Positions 38,909 to 48,224 of a stretch of 64,000 nucleotides of DNA are shown piece by piece. Both the position numbers and the translations under genes were made by a program. The notes under the pieces were generated by a model. That model saw only the letters and a program-made list of their open reading frames with translations, had not been told where the DNA came from and did not search any database. Origin of the DNA: Denitratisoma sp. GTDB lineage: Bacteria; Pseudomonadota; Gammaproteobacteria; Burkholderiales; Rhodocyclaceae. Within the stretch, counting starts at the first letter, position 1, and each line of letters opens with the position of its first letter. Where the stretch lies: assembly GCA_032027165.1 (NCBI GenBank), contig JAVSMO010000001.1, forward strand, positions 2,777,177-2,841,176, in the 5' to 3' direction.

Positions 38909-38999
38909 CTGGCCCCGTCGCCGGGCCGCCCCAAGGCGGGGCCAGTCAGCGGCATGGAGCGCAGCGAACAACCGTCACCCCCTTCCGCGGGAAGGGGGT
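38909..38999. repeat. Two hairpin repeats in the pdsR-target divergent region
   Basis: CTGGCCCC (38909-38916) pairs with GGGGCCAG (38938-38945). A second perfect hairpin has a 10-bp stem, ACCCCCTTCC (38977-38986) and GGAAGGGGGT (38990-38999), with a GCG loop, followed by GGGGGG. The second resembles common dispersed genomic palindromes. Both lie in the 248-bp region that must hold both divergent promoters. Confidence 0.6.
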
Positions 39000-39128
39000 C
39001 GGGGGGATGGTCATTTTCATTGCCATATTTTTGCCACAATTCTTCGCCGCCCCGCCCTTTTCCCTCCCGGCTCCCGCCCGCCTTCCCGGCTTCAATGCAA
39101 GCGTCGTCAAACGGGAAGGAGAAAAACA

Positions 39129-41273
39129 ATGAACACGGTGTCGGGCTTCTTCGTCAGCCGCAGGAAGCTTTTGTTCGTCGAACTCGTCGCCAAGGTCGTG
39201 CTGGCCTTCGCCATCGGGCTGGCCACCTCGATCGCGCTGGCCGGCGTGGTGCTGCTGCTGGCCCACGACGCGCAGGCATCGGAACTCGTGCCGATGAAGC
39301 CGAAAGAGGTGCAGCAGGGCACGCTGCTGCTCAAATCCGAGGGCGCCACCCTCGCCGTGCCGGCGGTGGCGACCGAGGCCGAGATCGAGGTCTCCGGCAT
39401 CGTCGCCCGCGCCGTCGTCAGGCAGACCTACCGCAACCCCTACGACACCTGGTTCGAAGGCATCTACGTCTTCCCGCTGCCGGAGAACGCCGCGGTCGAC
39501 CACCTGCGCATGAAAGTCGGCGACCGCATCGTCGAGGGCGACATCCAGGAGCGCCAGGCCGCGCGCGCCCGGTACGAGCAGGCCAAGTCGTCGGGCCGGC
39601 GCGCCGCGCTGGTCGAGCAGGAGCGGCCGAACATCTTCACGACGAACGTGGCCAACATCCCGCCGCGCGGCGAGATCGTCGTCGAGATCGAATACCAGCA
39701 GACCCTCAAATACGAGGTTACCCAACTGAGCGGCAGCTTCAGCCTGCGCTTCCCCATGGTGGTCGGCCCGCGCTACATCCCCGGCGCGCCCGCCGAAGGC
39801 CAGGGCGCGGGCACGGGCTGGGCGAACAACACCGACCAGGTGCCCGATGCCGCGCGCATCACGCCGCCGGTGCTCGACCCGGCCAAACATGCGCCGACCA
39901 ACCCGGTGCGCCTGAAGGTCGTGCTCGATGCCGGCGTGCCGCTCGCCCGCGTCGACAGCCCCTACCACGCCATCGTGCAGCACGAGACGGAGGGCGGCGG
40001 CCGCATCGTCGAGCTGGCCGCAGGCAGCGTGCCGGCCAACAAGGATTTCGAACTCAAGTGGACGCCGGCGGCCAGCCATGCCCCGCAGGCGGCGCTGTTC
40101 ACCGAAAACCAAGGTGGCAAGCGCTACGCCCTGCTCATGGTCATGCCGCCGGCGAAGGAGGTCGCCGCCGCCCGCCTGCCGCGCGAAGTGGTCTTCGTCA
40201 TCGACACCTCCGGCTCCATGTCGGGCAGCTCCATCGCCCAGGCCCGCGACGCCCTCGAGCTCGCCATCGCGCGCCTCTCCGAGCAGGACAGCTTCAACGT
40301 CGTCGAATTCAACTCCTACGCCAAGGCCCTCTACGCCGACGCGCGCCCGGCCAGCGCCGCCCACCGCGAGCACGCCATACGCTGGGTGCGCAAGCTGCAG
40401 GCGCAGGGCGGCACCGAGATGGCGCTGGCCCTCAACCTCGCGCTGAACGGCCGCGAGAACCCCGGCCGCGTCCGCCAGGTGATCTTCCTCACCGACGGCG
40501 CCGTCGGCAACGAAGACAACCTGTTCAAGCTGATCAAGGACAAGCTCGGCGACTCGCGCCTGTTCACCGTCGGCATCGGCTCGGCGCCCAACAGCCACTT
40601 CATGAGCAAGGCCGCGCAGACCGGCCGCGGCACCTTCACCTACATCGGCAAGATCGAGGAAGTGAAGGAAAAGATGGGGAGCCTCTTCGCCAAGCTCGAA
40701 TCGCCGGTGCTGAAGGGCGTCGACATCGCCTGGCCGGGCAGCGTCGAAGCCTGGCCGAAACGCGTGCCGGATCTCTACCTGGGCGAGCCGATCGTCGTCT
40801 CCGCCGCGCTCGACAAGGCGGAAGGCGACATCAAGCTCTCCGGCCTGCGCGGCGACACACCCTGGCAGGCCATCCTCCCGCTTGCCGACGCGCGCACGGG
40901 CAAGGGCATGGGCGTGCTGTGGGCGCGCGAGAAGATCGCCTCCCTCATCGACAGCCAGCGCGACGGCGCCAAGGAGGAAGAAGTGCGCGACGCGGTGATC
41001 GAGGTCGCCCTCGCCCACCACCTCGTCAGCAAGTACACCAGCCTCGTCGCGGTGGACAAGACGCCGGTGCGGCCGAAGGAGGACGAACTCCAGTCCGGCG
41101 CCATCCCGACCAACCTGCCGGAAGGCTGGGAGTACGGCAAGGTCTTCGGCGAGCTGCCGCAGGGCGCCACCGATTCGCTGTGGAACCTGCTGGCCGGCTG
41201 CCTCAGCCTGCTGCTGGCGATCGGCCTGTACGTCACCGCGCGCCGTGAGCCGCTTGCACTGAGGAGGGCCTGA
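39129..41273 (+). CDS. VIT/VWA-domain sortase target protein
   Basis: The 714-residue surface protein has an N-terminal membrane/signal segment (about 15-48), a VIT domain (about 65-200: VVRQTYRNPYDTWFEGIYVFPLPENAAVD), and a von Willebrand A domain with a complete MIDAS (DTSGSMSGSS, GGTEM, LTDGAVGNED). The C-terminus is a sorting signal: LPQGA (~676), a hydrophobic helix, then ARREPLALRR. This matches the marine proteobacterial sortase target family. The sortase gene follows after a single base. It presumably becomes anchored in the envelope and binds a protein ligand through the VWA domain. Confidence 0.93.
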   Translation: MNTVSGFFVSRRKLLFVELVAKVVLAFAIGLATSIALAGVVLLLAHDAQASELVPMKPKEVQQGTLLLKSEGATLAVPAVATEAEIEVSGIVARAVVRQTYRNPYDTWFEGIYVFPLPENAAVDHLRMKVGDRIVEGDIQERQAARARYEQAKSSGRRAALVEQERPNIFTTNVANIPPRGEIVVEIEYQQTLKYEVTQLSGSFSLRFPMVVGPRYIPGAPAEGQGAGTGWANNTDQVPDAARITPPVLDPAKHAPTNPVRLKVVLDAGVPLARVDSPYHAIVQHETEGGGRIVELAAGSVPANKDFELKWTPAASHAPQAALFTENQGGKRYALLMVMPPAKEVAAARLPREVVFVIDTSGSMSGSSIAQARDALELAIARLSEQDSFNVVEFNSYAKALYADARPASAAHREHAIRWVRKLQAQGGTEMALALNLALNGRENPGRVRQVIFLTDGAVGNEDNLFKLIKDKLGDSRLFTVGIGSAPNSHFMSKAAQTGRGTFTYIGKIEEVKEKMGSLFAKLESPVLKGVDIAWPGSVEAWPKRVPDLYLGEPIVVSAALDKAEGDIKLSGLRGDTPWQAILPLADARTGKGMGVLWAREKIASLIDSQRDGAKEEEVRDAVIEVALAHHLVSKYTSLVAVDKTPVRPKEDELQSGAIPTNLPEGWEYGKVFGELPQGATDSLWNLLAGCLSLLLAIGLYVTARREPLALRRA

Positions 41274-41274
41274 G

Positions 41275-41973
41275 ATGAAAGCCATGACCTTCAGCCGACC
41301 CGCCTCGCGCGAAGACTGGCCCCTCGGCGTCGAATGCGCCTGGCCCGCGGCGATGCACGCCGAGCCCGCCCGCGCCGTCGTGCGCGGCCGAACTTACCTC
41401 CTGCCGCGCCGCTGGCAACTCTGGCTCGCCGCCGTCGCCTTCAGCGTCAGCCTCTGGCAGCTCGGCCAGGGCGGATACATCCAGGCGAAAGCCTGGCTGG
41501 CGCAAGTGCTGATCAAGCAGGCCTGGGCGCGCACGCTGGAAGGCGAACAACACGCCAAACCCTGGCCCTGGGCCGACACCTGGCCGGTGGCGCGCCTCAC
41601 GGTGCCCGACCGCGGCATCGAGCGCTACGTGCTGGCCGGTGCCAACGGCCGCACCATCGCCTTCGGCCCCGGCCACGTCTTCGGCACGCCGCTGCCGGGC
41701 GAGGCCGGCAACAGCGTCGTCGGCGCCCATCGCGACACCCACTTCGCCTTCCTGCGCGACGTGAAGCCGGGCGAAGAGATCGTCGTGCAAAAGTCAGTCT
41801 CCGTGACACGGCGCTACCGCGTCGCCGGCGCCGAGATCGTCGACAAGTCCGAGACCCGCGTGCTGGCACAGGCGCCCGGCGAGACGCGCCTGACGCTGAT
41901 CACCTGCTACCCCTTCGACGCCCTGCGCGCCGGCGGCCCGCTGCGCTACGTCGTCACCGCCCAAGCCCTCTGA
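41275..41973 (+). CDS. Class GN sortase
   Basis: The 232-residue enzyme has one membrane anchor (about 45-65) and the sortase fold with catalytic His in GAHRDTHF, Cys in LITCYPFD and Arg in GGPLRYVVTA. It would cut the LPQGA-type signal of the upstream target and transfer it to an envelope nucleophile. Sortases are uncommon in Gram-negative bacteria and this class is dedicated to its neighbour. A 24-bp motif copy lies in the coding sense (K-S-V-S-V), in the third possible frame. Confidence 0.93.
   Translation: MKAMTFSRPASREDWPLGVECAWPAAMHAEPARAVVRGRTYLLPRRWQLWLAAVAFSVSLWQLGQGGYIQAKAWLAQVLIKQAWARTLEGEQHAKPWPWADTWPVARLTVPDRGIERYVLAGANGRTIAFGPGHVFGTPLPGEAGNSVVGAHRDTHFAFLRDVKPGEEIVVQKSVSVTRRYRVAGAEIVDKSETRVLAQAPGETRLTLITCYPFDALRAGGPLRYVVTAQAL
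41790..41813 (+). repeat. 24-bp dispersed motif, copy 9
   Basis: AAAGTCAGTC, spacer, ACGGCG. Inside the sortase gene, coding sense, read as Q-K-S-V. Confidence 0.8.
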
Positions 41974-41986
41974 AAGGAGCCATGAC

Positions 41987-42445
41987 ATGAACGCCCTCTG
42001 CTTCTCCGTCGCCCTCGCCAACACGCGCGCCTTCGACGACAACTCCGGCTATCCGCGGCCGATCCTGGTGCCGCGGGTGGACAAGCTGGTCGTCGACAAA
42101 ACGCGGCGCCGCCTGACGCTGATGGGCTGCAAGCGCGTCGTGCGCAGCTACCGCATCTCGCTCGGGGCGAAAAGCAGCGCGCCGGCCGGCCGCTACGTCA
42201 TCATTGGGCGCAACCCGAAGAGCCCCAACCACCTCGCCCTGCGTCTCGCCCGCCAGTCGCCGTCCGCCGCCGAACACGCCGGCGGCGGCCTGCAGCTGCA
42301 TGGCACGCCCGACTGGCTCGGCCCGCTCGCCGTCGCCCTCAAGGGCAGCGACTGGACCACCGGCGGCATCGCCGTCAGCAACCCGGACATCGAGGAGATC
42401 TGGAACCTGGTGACCGACGGCACGCCGGTCGTCGTCAAGCCGTAG
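41987..42445 (+). CDS. Degenerate L,D-transpeptidase (YkuD) family protein, catalytic Cys absent
   Basis: The 152-residue protein keeps much of the YkuD fold: VDKLVVDKTRRRLTLMG, VRSYRISLGA, LQLHGTPDWLG, DWTTGGIAVSNPDIEEIW. In active members the last motif reads (S/T/D)GC(I/V); here codons ACC GGC GGC ATC give T-G-G-I, so the catalytic cysteine (TGC) is glycine (GGC), a one-base change. The usual GPxxxGDGRTPEG loop is also shortened, to KSSAPAG, and no signal peptide is evident. It lies 13 bases after the sortase gene. It is likely inactive, a binding pseudo-enzyme or decaying gene; a sequencing error at one base is possible. Confidence 0.8.
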   Translation: MNALCFSVALANTRAFDDNSGYPRPILVPRVDKLVVDKTRRRLTLMGCKRVVRSYRISLGAKSSAPAGRYVIIGRNPKSPNHLALRLARQSPSAAEHAGGGLQLHGTPDWLGPLAVALKGSDWTTGGIAVSNPDIEEIWNLVTDGTPVVVKP

Positions 42446-42770
42446 CCTTGCCCTCGCGGCGCAGGCCCGCGCAGAGGCACACCAGGCTGCGGTCGAGGAA
42501 GGGGCGCACGCGCCGTTGCAGGAAGGAAGCCGGGCAGTGCACGCGCAGTTCATTCAGCGACTTCGTCGCGCCCTCGATGACGACGCGGCCGCGGCCCGGC
42601 ACGCACCAGCTCTGGCCGGGCGAGAGGAAGACGTCGCCCGGCTCGCCGGTCACCGTCACCCAGAGCAGGCCGCGGGTGGCGTCGATGACGACGCCCCGGG
42701 CGTCCTCCAGCACGAGGGTCTCGCCGTCGGCGAGGGATATCGGCGCAAGCTGCAGACAGTAGTGATCCAT
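42435..42770 (-). CDS. DUF2917 family protein
   Basis: The 111-residue start MDHYCLQLAPISLADGE is preferred because AGGGGG lies upstream. The conserved cupin-like strands LADGETLVLEDARGVVIDATRGLLWVT, GEPGDVFLSPGQSWCVPGRGRVVIEG fit DUF2917. Such genes are often next to MocR-type regulators in Betaproteobacteria, as here, where the regulator is divergent. Function is unknown. It overlaps the convergent L,D-transpeptidase-like gene by 11 bases. Confidence 0.8.
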   Translation of the reverse strand: MDHYCLQLAPISLADGETLVLEDARGVVIDATRGLLWVTVTGEPGDVFLSPGQSWCVPGRGRVVIEGATKSLNELRVHCPASFLQRRVRPFLDRSLVCLCAGLRREGKATA

Positions 42771-42822
42771 GGCGGCCCCCTGCGGGAAACGATGCAGCCA
42801 GTCTAGGTTTCCGCCCGCCACC

Positions 42823-42911
42823 GATACAGATACAGCAACACGAAATTGTTACCAATACAGTTCCGCGTTTTGGCAAACTGTGCCGGTCGATCCGGGGCGC
42901 AACTGTATCTG
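42823..42911. promoter_or_regulatory. Likely MocR operator cluster between DUF2917 and the regulator
   Basis: GATACAGATACAG (42823-42835), AATACAGTT (42855-42863 region) and AACTGTATCTG (42901-42911) share the ATACAG/CTGTAT core. CAGATACAG and CTGTATCTG are exact inverted copies 67 bases apart. The arrangement in a divergent promoter region suits an autoregulating MocR-family dimer that loops DNA. Confidence 0.55.
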
Positions 42912-42962
42912 TTCCGTCCCGGCAGCGCCGCCTACGATGGCGGGGTCATCGGGAGATCCAGC

Positions 42963-44393
42963 ATGGAAGAGCGCAGCCTCCGCTACGAAACCCTCGCCGA
43001 CGAGTTCGCCGGCCTCATCGACCGCCGCGTGCTCGGCCCCGGCGACCGCCTGCCCTCGGTGCGCAAGCTCTCGCAGGAGAAGCGCCTCTCGGTGTCCACC
43101 GTGCTGCAGGCGCTGCGCACCCTGGAGGACCGCGGCCTGGTCGAGGCGCGGCCGCAATCCGGCTTCTTCGTGCGCCGCCGCCCGCTGGCGCGCGCCGAGC
43201 CGGAGGCGCGCCGTACGCCGGCGCGGCCGGTGAAGGTCGACCTCTCCCAGCGCATCCTGCGCGTGCTGCAGCTCAACAACCGCCCCGGCGTCGTGCCGCT
43301 CGGCGCGGCGCTGCCCGACACCTCGCTGCTGCCGGTGGCGGCGATCCAGCGCCTCTACGCGAGCGTCGCCCGCCAGCAGCCGAACCTCCTGCGCAGCAAC
43401 AGCCACACCGACATGAACGAGCCGGCCCTGGTGCGCCAGCTGGTGCGCCGCTCGCTCGCCTGGGGCGGCCCGCTCGACGCCGACGAGATCGTCGTCACCA
43501 ACTCCTGCAGCGAGGCAATGTTCCTCTGCCTGCGCGCCGTGACGAAGCCCGGCGACACCGTCGCCGTCGAGTCGCCGAGCTACTACCTGATGCTGCAGCT
43601 CATCGAGTCGCTCGGCCTCAAGGCGCTGGAGATCCCCACCGACCCGCGCCGCGGCCTCTCCGTCGACGCCCTCGACCTCGCCACGCGCGACGGCAAGGTC
43701 AAGGCCTGCCTGTTCGTCACCAACTCGAGCAATCCGCTCGGCACCATCCTCTCCGACGCCGACAAGAAGCGCCTGGTGCGCCTGCTCGACGCGCGCGGCG
43801 TGCCGCTGATCGAGGACGACATCTACGGCGACCTGCAGTTCGGCGAGCGGCGGCCGTGGCCGGCCAAGGCCTTCGACCGCAGCGGCAACGTCATGCTCTG
43901 CGCCTCATTCTCGAAGTCGATCACGCCGGCCCTGCGCTGCGGCTACGTCGCCGCCGGCCGCTTCGCCACCGAGGTGATGCGGCAAAAAACCCTGGCGAGC
44001 GGCGCCACCAACCCGATCACGCAGAACGTGCTGGCGCGCTTCCTCGAGACCGGCGCCTACGACCGCAGCCTGCGCGCGCTGCGGCGCGCCTACCGGCAGC
44101 AGGTCGAGCGCACCGCCGACGCCGTCTCGCGCCATTTCCCCGAGGGCACGCGCATCACCCGGCCGCAGGGCGGCGTGGTGCTCTGGCTGGAGCTGCCCGG
44201 CAAGGTCGACACCAGCCTCCTCTTCGAGCGCGCCGCCGAGGAGAACATCGCCTGCGTGCCCGGCGACCTGTTCTCGCCCAGCGGCCTCTACCGCAACTGC
44301 CTGCGCCTGAACTGCGGCAACCCGTGGACGCCGGCCATCGAAGCGGGGGTGCGCCGGCTCGGCGAACTGGCCGGGGAACTGACCGGCGCCTGA
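42963..44393 (+). CDS. MocR-type regulator (GntR HTH + class I aminotransferase domain)
   Basis: The 476-residue start MEERSLRYETLADEF opens a GntR winged helix-turn-helix (LGPGDRLPSVRKLSQEKRLSVSTVLQALRTLEDRGLVEARPQSGFFV). From about residue 100 follows an aminotransferase fold with the PLP lysine in ASFSKSITPALRCGYVAAG and SNPLGT, IEDDIYGDL. MocR proteins use PLP or its adducts as effectors and usually control a divergent gene, here DUF2917. ATACAG-type boxes lie between the two genes. Whether it keeps transaminase activity is not known. Confidence 0.9.
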   Translation: MEERSLRYETLADEFAGLIDRRVLGPGDRLPSVRKLSQEKRLSVSTVLQALRTLEDRGLVEARPQSGFFVRRRPLARAEPEARRTPARPVKVDLSQRILRVLQLNNRPGVVPLGAALPDTSLLPVAAIQRLYASVARQQPNLLRSNSHTDMNEPALVRQLVRRSLAWGGPLDADEIVVTNSCSEAMFLCLRAVTKPGDTVAVESPSYYLMLQLIESLGLKALEIPTDPRRGLSVDALDLATRDGKVKACLFVTNSSNPLGTILSDADKKRLVRLLDARGVPLIEDDIYGDLQFGERRPWPAKAFDRSGNVMLCASFSKSITPALRCGYVAAGRFATEVMRQKTLASGATNPITQNVLARFLETGAYDRSLRALRRAYRQQVERTADAVSRHFPEGTRITRPQGGVVLWLELPGKVDTSLLFERAAEENIACVPGDLFSPSGLYRNCLRLNCGNPWTPAIEAGVRRLGELAGELTGA

Positions 44394-44418
44394 CCCCTTC
44401 TCCCTGTAAAATACGGGG

Positions 44419-46050
44419 ATGAAACGGATTTCCATCTACGATTCCACCTTGCGGGACGGCGCCCAGGCCCAGGGCATCTCGTATTCCGTGGAGGACAAGG
44501 TCAAGATCGTCGAGCGGCTCGACGCCCTCGGCGTGCGCTACATCGAGGCCGGCAACCCCGGCTCCAACCCGAAGGACCTGGAATTCTTCGAGCGCGTGCG
44601 CGGCATGAAGCTGAAGAACGCCAAACTCATCGCCTTCGGCGCCACGCGCAAGATCGGCATCCAGGCCGAGGACGACGGCAACGTGCGCTCGATCCTCGCC
44701 GCCGGCACCGACGCCGTCGCCATCTTCGGCAAGAGCTGGGACTACCAGGTCACCGAGATCCTGCGCACCAAGCTCGACGAGAACCTGCGCATGATCGGCG
44801 ACACCATCCGCTACCTCAAGCAGCAGGGCAAGGAAGTGGTCTACGACGCCGAGCACTTCTTCGACGGCTGGAAGGCCAACCCGGACTACGCGCTCGCCAC
44901 CCTGAAGGCCGCCGCCGACGCCGGCGCCGACAGCCTGTGCCTGTGCGACACCAACGGCGGCACCTTCCCCGACGTCGTCTTCGAGGTCACGAAGAAGGTG
45001 GTCGGCCAGTTCAAGACGCCGATCGGCATCCACTGCCACAACGACTGCGAGATGGCGGTGGCCAACTCGGTGATGGCGGTGCAGGCCGGCGCGACGCAGG
45101 TGCAGGGCACCATCAACGGCATCGGCGAGCGCTGCGGCAACGCCAACCTGTGCGCGATCATCCCCGACCTGCAGCTGAAGCTCGGCTTCGAGTGCATCCC
45201 GCCGCAGAACATGGCCACGCTCACCACGGTGGCGCGCGCGGTGTCCGACATCGCCAACATGCCGCACAACGAGAAGGCCGCCTACGTCGGCGCCGACGCC
45301 TTCGCCCACAAGGGCGGCATGCACATCGACGCCGTGGTGAAGAACCCGGTCTCCTACGAGCACATCGACCCCGACCTCGTCGGCAACAGCCGCCGCACCT
45401 TGATGTCCGAAGTCGCCGGCCGCAGCACGCTGCTCGCCCGCATCCGGGCCGTCGACCCGAAGATCGGCAAGGATTCGCCCGAGACGAAGAAGATCATCGA
45501 CCGCCTGAAGCAGCTCGAGCACGAGGGCTACCACTTCGAAGCCGCCGAGCAGTCCTTCGAGCTGGTCGTGCGCAAGATGCTCGGCAAGTACACGCCCTTT
45601 TTCGAGCTGGTCGAGTTCAAGGTGATGGTGAACGAGCCCTCGGTCAACGGCATGAATTCCTCGGCGATGATCAAGATCCGCGTCGGCGACGAGACCGAGA
45701 TCACCGCCGCCGAGGGCGACGGCCCGGTGAACGCCCTCGACAAGGCCGTGCGCAAGGCGCTCGAGCGCTTCTACCCGGCCATCGGCGAGATCCGCCTCAC
45801 CGACTACAAGGTGCGCGTGCTCGATTCCGACCAGGCCTCGGCCGCCAAGGTGCGCGTGCTCATCGAATCGACCGACCACCGCGAGCACTGGACCACCATC
45901 GGCGTGTCCACCGACATCATCGACGCCTCCTGGCACGCCCTGGTGGATTCCATCGAGTACAAGCTGGTGCGCGAGCAGGAGCGGCGTACACCCGCTCCCG
46001 TCGTCCCCGCGAAAGCGGGGACCCATGGATTCCCGCTTTCGCGGGAATGA
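44419..46050 (+). CDS. cimA: (R)-citramalate synthase
   Basis: The 543-residue enzyme condenses pyruvate with acetyl-CoA to citramalate for isoleucine synthesis. The HMGL-like barrel starts [24 protein letters not shown], with the metal site [15 protein letters not shown] and [15 protein letters not shown], and a LeuA-like regulatory C-terminal domain ([29 protein letters not shown]). It starts 25 bases after the regulator gene and precedes leuC, leuD, whose isomerase acts on citramalate. The last ~19 residues (from [11 protein letters not shown]) and the stop codon are encoded by a palindromic repeat that has replaced the native end. Confidence 0.93.
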   Translation: MKRISIYDSTLRDGAQAQGISYSVEDKVKIVERLDALGVRYIEAGNPGSNPKDLEFFERVRGMKLKNAKLIAFGATRKIGIQAEDDGNVRSILAAGTDAVAIFGKSWDYQVTEILRTKLDENLRMIGDTIRYLKQQGKEVVYDAEHFFDGWKANPDYALATLKAAADAGADSLCLCDTNGGTFPDVVFEVTKKVVGQFKTPIGIHCHNDCEMAVANSVMAVQAGATQVQGTINGIGERCGNANLCAIIPDLQLKLGFECIPPQNMATLTTVARAVSDIANMPHNEKAAYVGADAFAHKGGMHIDAVVKNPVSYEHIDPDLVGNSRRTLMSEVAGRSTLLARIRAVDPKIGKDSPETKKIIDRLKQLEHEGYHFEAAEQSFELVVRKMLGKYTPFFELVEFKVMVNEPSVNGMNSSAMIKIRVGDETEITAAEGDGPVNALDKAVRKALERFYPAIGEIRLTDYKVRVLDSDQASAAKVRVLIESTDHREHWTTIGVSTDIIDASWHALVDSIEYKLVREQERRTPAPVVPAKAGTHGFPLSRE

Positions 46051-46052
46051 CG
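46000..46052. repeat. Paired palindromic repeat forming the 3' end of cimA
   Basis: Two hairpins, CCCCGC-GAAA-GCGGGG (46005-46020) and TCCCGC-TTTC-GCGGGA (46031-46046), sit in inverted orientation with GTCGT at the left and ATGACG at the right. This is the common dispersed element built on CATTCCCGCGAAAGCGGGAA. The cimA stop (TGA, 46048-46050) lies within it. Confidence 0.85.
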
Positions 46053-46093
46053 AACATCACTTTCAAGTAACACCTGCAATAGAAGGAACCATC

Positions 46094-47500
46094 ATGGCTG
46101 GCAAGACGCTTTACGACAAACTCTGGGAATCGCACGTCGTCCGCGAGGAATCCGACGGCACGTGCCTGCTCTACATCGACCGCCACCTCATGCACGAGGT
46201 GACCAGCCCGCAGGCCTTCGAGGGCCTGCGCCTGGCCGGCCGCAAGGCCTGGCGTTCCTCGAGCGTGGTCGCCAACCCCGACCACAACACGCCGACCGAC
46301 CACTGGGACGAGGGCATCAAGGACCCGATCTCGCGCCTGCAGGTGGAGACGCTCGACGCCAACATCCGCGACTTCGGCGCCCTGGTGTACTTCCCCTTCA
46401 AGCACGCCAACCAGGGCATCATCCACGTCATCGGCCCGGAGAACGGCACGACGCTGCCCGGCATGACCGTGGTGTGCGGCGACAGCCACACCTCCACCCA
46501 CGGCGCCTTCGGCGCGCTGGCCTTCGGCGTCGGCACCTCCGAAGTCGAGCACGTGCTCGCCACGCAGACGCTGGTCGGCAAGCGCTCGAAGCGCATGCTC
46601 ATCAGGGTCGACGGAAAAGTCAGTCCCGGCGTCACGGCGAAGGACATCGCGCTGGCGATCATCGGCAGGATCGGCACCGCCGGCGGCACCGGCTACGCCG
46701 TCGAGTTCGGCGGCAGCGCCATCCGCGCCCTCTCCATGGAAGGCCGCATGACCCTCTGCAACATGGCCATCGAGGGCGGCGCCCGCGCCGGCCTCGTCGC
46801 CCCCGACGAGAAGACCTTCGAATACCTCAAGGGCCGCCAGTTCGCACCGAAGGACGCAAACTGGGACAAGGCCGTCGCCTACTGGAAGACCCTGCAGTCC
46901 GACGCCAATGCCAAGTTCGACGCGGTGGTCGAGCTCGACGCCGCGAAGATCGAGCCGCAGGTCACCTGGGGCACCTCGCCCGAGCAGGTGCTGCCGGTCG
47001 GCGGCCGCGTGCCCAACCCGGCGAAGGAAAGCGATGCGCAGAAGCGCGCCGGCATCGAGCGCGCCCTGCAGTACATGGGCCTCAAGGCCGACACGCCGAT
47101 CGAGGAGATCGCGGTCGACAAGGTCTTCATCGGCTCGTGCACCAACTCGCGCATCGAGGACCTGCGCGCCGCCGCGAAATACACCAAGGGCAAGAAGAAG
47201 GCGGCGAATGTGAAGCTGGTGCTGGTCGTGCCGGGCTCCGGCCAGGTCAAGCGCCAGGCCGAGGCCGAGGGCCTCGACAAGATCTTCATCGAGGCCGGTT
47301 TCGAGTGGCGCGAGCCGGGCTGCTCGATGTGCCTGGCCATGAACGCCGACCGCCTCGCCCCGGGCGAGCGCTGCGCCTCCACCTCCAACCGCAACTTCGA
47401 AGGGCGCCAGGGCGCCGGCGGGCGCACCCACCTCGTCAGCCCCGAGATGGCCGCCGCCGCCGCCATCGCCGGCCACTTCGTCGACATCCGCAAGCAATAA
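46094..47500 (+). CDS. leuC: 3-isopropylmalate dehydratase large subunit
   Basis: The 468-residue aconitase-family subunit isomerises 2- to 3-isopropylmalate and, with CimA, citramalate. It shows [35 protein letters not shown], cluster cysteines in [13 protein letters not shown] and GCSMCLAMN, and [18 protein letters not shown] precedes the ATG. The partner leuD begins 9 bases downstream. A 24-bp motif copy is accommodated in the coding sense as [11 protein letters not shown], a stretch whose length is native to the family, so it evolved in place rather than by insertion. Confidence 0.97.
   Translation: MAGKTLYDKLWESHVVREESDGTCLLYIDRHLMHEVTSPQAFEGLRLAGRKAWRSSSVVANPDHNTPTDHWDEGIKDPISRLQVETLDANIRDFGALVYFPFKHANQGIIHVIGPENGTTLPGMTVVCGDSHTSTHGAFGALAFGVGTSEVEHVLATQTLVGKRSKRMLIRVDGKVSPGVTAKDIALAIIGRIGTAGGTGYAVEFGGSAIRALSMEGRMTLCNMAIEGGARAGLVAPDEKTFEYLKGRQFAPKDANWDKAVAYWKTLQSDANAKFDAVVELDAAKIEPQVTWGTSPEQVLPVGGRVPNPAKESDAQKRAGIERALQYMGLKADTPIEEIAVDKVFIGSCTNSRIEDLRAAAKYTKGKKKAANVKLVLVVPGSGQVKRQAEAEGLDKIFIEAGFEWREPGCSMCLAMNADRLAPGERCASTSNRNFEGRQGAGGRTHLVSPEMAAAAAIAGHFVDIRKQ
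46616..46639 (+). repeat. 24-bp dispersed motif, copy 10
   Basis: AAAGTCAGTC, spacer, ACGGCG. In leuC, coding sense, read as K-V-S-P-G-V-T-A. Confidence 0.8.
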
Positions 47501-47509
47501 GGAACCGCC

Positions 47510-48148
47510 ATGAAACCCTTCAAATCCCTCGACGGCCTGGTCTGCCCGCTCGACCGCGCCAACGTCGACACCGACGCCATCATCCCCAAGCAGTTCCTCA
47601 AGTCGATCAAGCGCTCGGGCTTCGGCCCCTACCTCTTCGACGAGTGGCGCTACGCCGACGTCGGCGAGCCCGGCATGGACTGCAGCAAGCGCCCGCTGAA
47701 GAAGGACTTCGTCCTCAACCAGCCGCGCTACAAGGGCGCGCAGGTGCTGCTCGCGCGCGACAACTTCGGCTGCGGCTCCAGCCGCGAGCACGCGCCCTGG
47801 GCCATCGAGGACTACGGCTTCCGCGTCATCATCGCGCCGTCCTTCGCCGACATCTTCTTCTCCAACTGCTACAAGAACGGCGTGCTGCCGATCGTGGCTT
47901 CAAGCGCCATCGTCGACCAGCTCTTCCGCGAGTGCGCCGCGCAGAAGGGCTACCGGCTGCGCGTCGACCTCGAGACGCAGACCGTGCGCAACCCCGCCGG
48001 CGAGTGGTTCCAGTTCGACATCACGCCGCACCGCAAGCACTGCCTGCTCAACGGCCTGGACGAGATCGGCCTGACGCTGCAGCACGCCGACGAGATCAAG
48101 GCCTTCGAAGCCAAGCACAAGGCCGCGCAGCCCTGGCTGTTCGCCTGA
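47510..48148 (+). CDS. leuD: 3-isopropylmalate dehydratase small subunit
   Basis: The 212-residue swivel-domain subunit pairs with LeuC. Family features are [39 protein letters not shown], the [41 protein letters not shown] signature and the C-terminal [17 protein letters not shown]. It follows leuC by 9 bases with AAGGAA as ribosome site. leuB is not in the window; the next gene is an unrelated ATPase. Confidence 0.97.
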   Translation: MKPFKSLDGLVCPLDRANVDTDAIIPKQFLKSIKRSGFGPYLFDEWRYADVGEPGMDCSKRPLKKDFVLNQPRYKGAQVLLARDNFGCGSSREHAPWAIEDYGFRVIIAPSFADIFFSNCYKNGVLPIVASSAIVDQLFRECAAQKGYRLRVDLETQTVRNPAGEWFQFDITPHRKHCLLNGLDEIGLTLQHADEIKAFEAKHKAAQPWLFA

Positions 48149-48178
48149 GCCTCATAGCCGCCTGCGGGAATCAACCAC

Positions 48179-48207
48179 GAAATTCCACTAGTTACTGACC
48201 GAATTTC
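48179..48207. promoter_or_regulatory. Inverted repeat upstream of the AAA/DUF4143 ATPase gene
   Basis: GAAATTC (48179-48185) and GAATTTC (48201-48207) are exact inverted arms with a 15-base centre, ending 17 bases before the ATG. It could be an operator or a leader hairpin; the flanking DNA is AT-rich compared with the genes. Confidence 0.35.
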
Positions 48208-48224
48208 ATGGTAGATTCCCGGCC

